This document shows, piece after piece, positions 1 through 64,000 of a DNA stretch of 64,000 nucleotides. A program made the translations under genes and the position numbers. The notes beneath the pieces are model-generated. The model ran no database searches and was not told the DNA's origin. It worked only from the letters and a program-made list of their open reading frames with translations. The stretch is taken from positions 682,001-746,000 of the forward strand of contig BAAHQB010000006.1 in assembly GCA_054601695.1 (NCBI GenBank), written 5' to 3'. Each line of letters opens with the position of its first letter. Positions within the stretch are counted from its first letter, which is position 1. The stretch is from Amorphochlora amoebiformis (Eukaryota; Cercozoa; Chlorarachniophyceae).

Positions 1-242
1 ATATATATATATGTATGTATGTATACATATATATATATATATGTGTGTGTGTGTTTGTGTGTGTATGTGTGAAATGTATATGCGACGTATACATAGATAC
101 ACATACACGACGTATATATACATACATATACATTCATATACAAATATATATGTACATATATATATATATATATAGATATATATACATGTATATATATATA
201 TATATATTATATATCATATATATGTATATAATGATTGTATAA

Positions 243-273
<31 letters not shown>

Positions 274-367
274 GATATATTTATATATGTATATACATAT
301 ATTCAATGTATTATTCATGGTGTAACGTATTTTATGCAAATATATAAAAATCCACGTGTGGATTATG
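1..367. repeat. TA/TG microsatellite flank
   Basis: Alternating (TA)n and (TG)n arrays with short unique interruptions. Open frames here translate to Tyr/Ile/Val/Cys repeats and are not genes. I see no further exon left of the possible terminal exon at 368-402. Confidence 0.8.
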
Positions 368-1695
<1,328 letters not shown>

Positions 1696-2127
1696 CTTGG
1701 AATGGATGCTTAAGGCCACCGAACCAATCTAGCTTGACTTTGATGAAGTTGTCACGGATAAAATCAATAGTATAAGACGTGAATCGTTGAACTACAGCAT
1801 AGCCGAACTTAAACCCTCATGACCATAAATCTAGAATTGTGCCAACGCAGCCTAATCTAGCTGGTGGACTGATACTAACCTATTCTACTAGTTCTAAGTA
1901 AGACCAGTCTGTAGTGAGACAACCGTTCGATGATCGATTAGGCTAACCTTGTAATATTATTCATAGTAACCATAGTGGCCATTACAGTAATAATTTAACG
2001 TTACATAGTACTAGTAGTAGCCAGAATTTAAAAAAAAAAATTACGGATCACAATCATTCTAGTCATTGAAGGAAGTTACATTTTTTTTTTTCATTAGCTA
2101 AGATAACAACATAGATAGCTGCGCAGA
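1696..2127. other. repeat-free spacer downstream of the zinc-finger stop
   Basis: Non-repetitive sequence rich in CTAG and containing short poly-A/poly-T runs at about 2030 and 2083. The minus strand from about 1815 to 1650 is open for roughly 50 codons in one frame, but that frame has no supporting splice signals. I see no gene I can defend here. Confidence 0.5.
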
Positions 2128-8580
<6,453 letters not shown>

Positions 8581-8932
8581 CTCCCTTCGCCCGGTGGAGG
8601 CTCGCGCGAATGTAGAATTTTAGTCACTTGCTGTGAAGGTCGTTAGCTTTTTCCAGAGAGAAAACAACCTAATCCACACTGACACCTGAAGGTCGTCACC
8701 ATCTCACGGAGGCCCAGCTGCCACGCTAAGGAGATCAAGGACGGACGGATCAGATCCAGCCTGGAAGCGCGTGTCGGGGCGCCATTGGCGAAAAGATAAT
8801 CCGGAGATACGCTTTATTATTTCTGGTTTTTTAGGTTTTTATTCTGCGCGCGATTCGGCATATCCGCCTAGGGCTTGCAGACAACTCCTCGCAGATACCG
8901 CGTATAGACCACACCCTAACGCACTTAGAACG
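8581..8932. promoter_or_regulatory. shared upstream region of divergent genes
   Basis: A 352-bp repeat-free, GC-balanced gap separates the presumed start codons of the zinc-finger gene (minus) and the clathrin light chain gene (plus). It must hold both 5' untranslated regions and promoters. No TATA box or other element is convincing by eye. The clathrin reading frame stays open upstream to 8771, so part of this may be translated if an upstream ATG is used. Confidence 0.5.
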
Positions 8933-9915
8933 ATGGATACTGAAGGCAGCGAAGATCCGTTTACCGGCGCCATTGTAGAGGACGCACCTGTTGAAGATGA
9001 GGCAGGAGGCGACCCGTTCGACGGCGGAATGGGTGGTGAAGACAGCAAGGGCCTCGAAGAGGATCCTAACGCTGTTTTCAGCGGCGTGCCCGCGGAGACT
9101 GAGGAGCCTGAGGATGTGTTTGCTGGGGCTCTAGATGAGAAGGAAGGAGGGGGGGGCATGTCGATGCTGGTAGCGCCTGCGGACGGTCCTTACGCAAAGT
9201 GGCAGGAGGAGCACCGCAAGAAACTCGAGAAGAGGCGCCAGGAGGCCAGAGAGAAGAAGGAAAAGATTTTGGAGGACGCTGAGACCTCCATGAAAAAGTT
9301 TTACGATGATAGGAGTTCGAGCAAAGATAAGGTTTGTCTTTCATGATAGCTGATTGGGCTGTTCTTAGGGGATCTTGTCAGATTCTCTTGTAGTCTTCTA
9401 GTTCTATCTATCTCACGGGCGTTGTCATATGTCAGGATCACAAGCAAAATTTGGACGATGAGAAGCAGAAACGCGCTGACTATGCCAAGCTCTTTAAGGT
9501 AGCGAGACACTGTCCAATGCGACGCTTACATGAATCGACTAGCCAAACAAAACCAATCCATTGACCTCCTGTCAACACACACACAGTGTGAACTTTGTGT
9601 CGGGCCCCTCTCACACTCATTACATTCCACAGGAGGGAGAAAACGACTGGGAGAAAGTATGCAAGGTATATTGCGTGTGGAAATCCAGCCTTTCGTTTCA
9701 GAAGAGCTGATGATGTCATGTCATGTATGCTGCAGGTATTGACTCTTGCTCCGGATTCCAACCGCAAAGTCGATCGATTTCGTAAGCTTCTCATGAAACT
9801 AAAGGTGATCTGAGGCAAAATATCAATCGGTAAAGTTAACACGTTGCTTAATCGTTTTGAATATATCTAGAACGAGGGCACGTACTCGAAATCCAAGAAG
9901 GAGGTCAAGGCATGA
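8933..9915 (+). CDS. clathrin light chain
   Basis: Regulatory subunit of the clathrin coat that binds the heavy-chain leg in vesicle formation. Exons 8933-9331, 9436-9498, 9633-9665, 9736-9804, 9871-9915 join in phase to 202 residues. The N-terminal third is acidic, Gly/Asp/Glu-rich and disordered (starts MDTEGSEDPF). A charged coiled-coil from about residue 79 follows (WQEEHRKKLEKRRQEA, then the DHKQNLDDEKQKR exon), as expected of the heavy-chain binding segment. The C-terminal part (ENDWEKVCKVLTLAPDS, RFRKLLMKLK) matches the family's conserved Trp-containing end. The ATG at 8933 is chosen because upstream in-frame sequence back to 8771 does not look protein-like. Introns are short (66-134 nt) with canonical GT-AG ends and no TA arrays, unlike every other gene in the window. 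AATAAA at 10238-10243 could be a poly(A) signal. Confidence 0.88.
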
Positions 9916-10313
9916 TTTCCCGTTCACTCCAATCGGGATATTCGACGACACAACCTGCTGTCAAGCCGGGAGATGGGGGGGGGCCCGGAAGCGGCTCGTC
10001 GGATCATTTTTTTACATATGTAGTTTATTCGTGTCTAATGTGTCTTAAGCATCCTATCATATTGGAAAGGCGAATCTGATCATGAGCGCAGCACGGAGCT
10101 CGGACTCTTAGTCAACAAATACAAACCGAAAAATATTTCGGTTAGACTTAAATGCTGCACGTTGATGTACATTGCTACAACAATTTCATTCATTGGTCAA
10201 TGGTTCTTCCTCAATTCACGAACTACATTTTAATTAGAATAAACAATATATGTGTATATATGTATGTATATGTGTAGTATAAATTGCATATATATGAGTC
10301 TATATATATATAT

Positions 10314-10348
<35 letters not shown>

Positions 10349-10416
10349 AGATATAACATCTAGAACATAACTTAATATTGAATTATTATCCACACACACG
10401 TGTACACACATATCTA

Positions 10417-10492
<76 letters not shown>

Positions 10493-10589
10493 GAAATATA
10501 TATATGTATGGATATGCTAGATATCTAGGATATGTGTATACATAAATTAAACATATATGACATCTAGACATATGTACTAGATGTACTCT

Positions 10590-10623
<34 letters not shown>

Positions 10624-10741
10624 TGATATCCGTCTAGATGCATGCTATTCTATATATAATTTTATACATGGAGATATGCATTATACACACCTAGGTCTAG
10701 TAGGTGTCGCACACACTGTGACATTTACAATATATATATCT

Positions 10742-10819
<78 letters not shown>

Positions 10820-11095
10820 GTACATATCTAGACACACACATATATAATATATATATAATACATATATTCTGTGTAGCGCTGGATAATCACAACTATAATC
10901 TCTGCAATCTAGATACCTATGGACTAGAGTATGGACTAGAGTATTTAACCATCTATACCGTGAACTAAAGTTATGCATATTCTTATACATCATAGGGATA
11001 CTTGATGTATAATCTATAGACTGTAGAGACTTTGTAGATGATACTAGCGATGTAACAATTATAACTGCATGCATATCTAAATATAATTTCAATAA
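9916..11095. other. convergent intergenic spacer, CTAG-rich from about 10.48 kb
   Basis: Lies between the convergent ends of the clathrin light chain and EF-hand-like genes. The first 330 bp are repeat-free and probably 3' untranslated region. TA arrays follow at 10305-10347, 10421-10490, 10592-10621 and 10744-10818. Between them the tetramer CTAG occurs about 16 times in 10480-11130. No gene seen. Confidence 0.6.
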
Positions 11096-54359
<43,264 letters not shown>

Positions 54360-55595
54360 TCGGATGGGGAGAGACGAAAAGAGAGAGTTAGGTAGGCCAC
54401 GGGGTGTTTTGGTAGACCCTGTTAGAGGGGATATGCTCGGGCGCGTAGATAAGATATGAGGATGGGGCTTTTCAAGAGCACAAGCGAATAATACCTAAAA
54501 GTTTTTAATTTCGCGGCAAGGATCTTCTTAAGTGCTTTTTGGATATTGGATATCGAACATGATATCGTATAATATCTTAGCAACTCTACCTATTAGTTCT
54601 CCTAGGATAATGCTATGTACATATAGATATCCAACATATCCAACTTAGATATGTTATTTTTAAGATTCTCAACTTTTCGGCAATGGCGCCAGTGGCCTCC
54701 CCACAAGGCTCGGTCGAGGGGGTGGGTTTTCAGGTTAATTGAGTAAGATCCGTTGGCTTGGGGGGATCTAGAATTTAGAGTATGAAATGTGTATTAAGTC
54801 AGAATGCTTTAACCCCACCGCTAATGGAAACCCCCCCCCTTTAATTTGGAGTGCGCGAATCATAACGTTGACATTAACTGTTCCTACACGTAATAGCAGA
54901 GAAGGCCATGCACAGCGTGTTCTGGCAGAGGCCCCAAATTCGTACATAAGGTCATAGAGAGGAATATAAAATCTACGAGATCTGGTGGTTTTCAGTGGTG
55001 GACTCGTGCCAAACTTTGTAGATTCAAGCTGTATATCGTTGAACGCATGCTACCACTTATCTATTAGACTAGTGGCTGTAATTACGTGTATAGAGAACTG
55101 AATTTTGACCGGATACTTACTAATCTGATGCATTGTGTATGCTATAGTCTAGCTACAGCTGTAGTACCTTATTGTTGTATAATGGAAAAATCATAAGTTA
55201 AACATGATTATTTCAACTGGTCACTGGTTATGAGGCTACTCATGACCGTACATGTACTACTTGCTAATATACTCTTGCAATTACATGTACACAGGTCTAA
55301 GCGCACATACTAACCTAGCTAACTCTATTAGTAACTGACACGTCTTTCTCACATCTAGACATTTGTTCATGTCTTACCGGTGTTAGGATTTAATTTAGTA
55401 TTCGAACTATAAATCTTTAGTAACATATATCTAGTAATATACTAGAATATGATATCATGATGCATAAATTTATATTTATATATATACCGAGTCATGATTT
55501 ATACAATATATGTTTAAAAAAAAAAATTGCATTGAAAAACTATGATATGTGTGCCAGTACATACTATATAAATATCATGATGTATAAATATATAA

Positions 55596-55676
<81 letters not shown>

Positions 55677-55827
55677 TATATATACACACACACACACATA
55701 CATGTTTCTACTAGTCCTACAATAGAACATTCCTGGAACTGAGGCTCATGATTCTGTCAACAACAATTCTCATATGGCAAGAATAAATTTTCGCTTACCC
55801 GAGCTAACAGAGACAGGGTTCCGTAAG
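54360..55827. other. intergenic spacer upstream of pyruvate carboxylase
   Basis: Repeat-free up to about 55.6 kb. It holds the pyruvate carboxylase promoter (54360 onward) and the lipase 3' flank. Open frames overlapping the first exon on the plus strand are shadows. 55000-55460 is CTAG-rich. A TA array at 55611-55661 and AC tracts follow. No gene seen. Confidence 0.6.
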
Positions 55828-63850
<8,023 letters not shown>

Positions 63851-63877
63851 CTAATTATAAACATATATATATATCTA

Positions 63878-63912
<35 letters not shown>

Positions 63913-64000
63913 TCTTACATCCAATATGTAGTATATCTATACAGGAAGATGAGCAGAAAGACAGAGAAAAGATAGGAGGGCGGGGATATGAATAGTAAGA

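Overview
The window is nuclear DNA from an intron-rich eukaryote, most likely a unicellular one. The evidence is GT-AG spliced exons, a pyruvate carboxylase with a mitochondrial-type leader, a clathrin light chain, C2H2 zinc fingers and interstitial TTAGGG arrays. I cannot name the species; a TTAGGG-type telomere fits several protist groups as well as animals and fungi. Most of the 64 kb is simple repeat: (TA)n arrays, GA/CT tracts and TTAGGG/CCCTAA arrays. Most long open frames are translations of these repeats. The real genes lie in exons of about 30-100 nt between the repeats. I rebuilt them by eye, requiring a splice-site pair, a preserved reading phase at each junction, and family resemblance. 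No transcript data were available.

Layout. (1) 2128-8580, minus: five-finger C2H2 zinc-finger gene in 13 exons, with a possible 3' extension down to 368. (2) 8933-9915, plus: clathrin light chain, 5 exons and short ordinary introns, divergent from gene 1 across a 352-bp gap. (3) 11096-24663, minus: 26-exon gene for a protein of about 573 residues with several weak EF-hand-like loops, family not recognised. (4) 28502-54359, minus: complete pyruvate carboxylase, 58 exons, 1195 codons spread over 25.9 kb. (5) 55828-63850 and beyond the right edge, minus: class 3 lipase lacking its N-terminal part, with Ser (GHSLG), Asp (RDIVP) and a probable His.

The genes are unrelated housekeeping or regulatory functions: trafficking, anaplerosis, lipid hydrolysis and transcription. 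What links them is how their introns are built. The 112 exons and 107 introns give about 14 introns per kb of coding sequence. Intron filler falls into three classes: TA arrays, CT/GA tracts and telomere repeats. At least four pyruvate carboxylase introns are almost pure CCCTAA repeat from GT to AG. Next to TA arrays, many exons have one or more truncated, decayed copies of their own edge in the neighbouring intron: acceptor-side copies upstream and donor-side copies downstream. This suggests introns grow by tandem duplications anchored in the microsatellite. Repeat-poor stretches coincide with the 5' ends of genes, and spacers between genes are rich in the tetramer CTAG.
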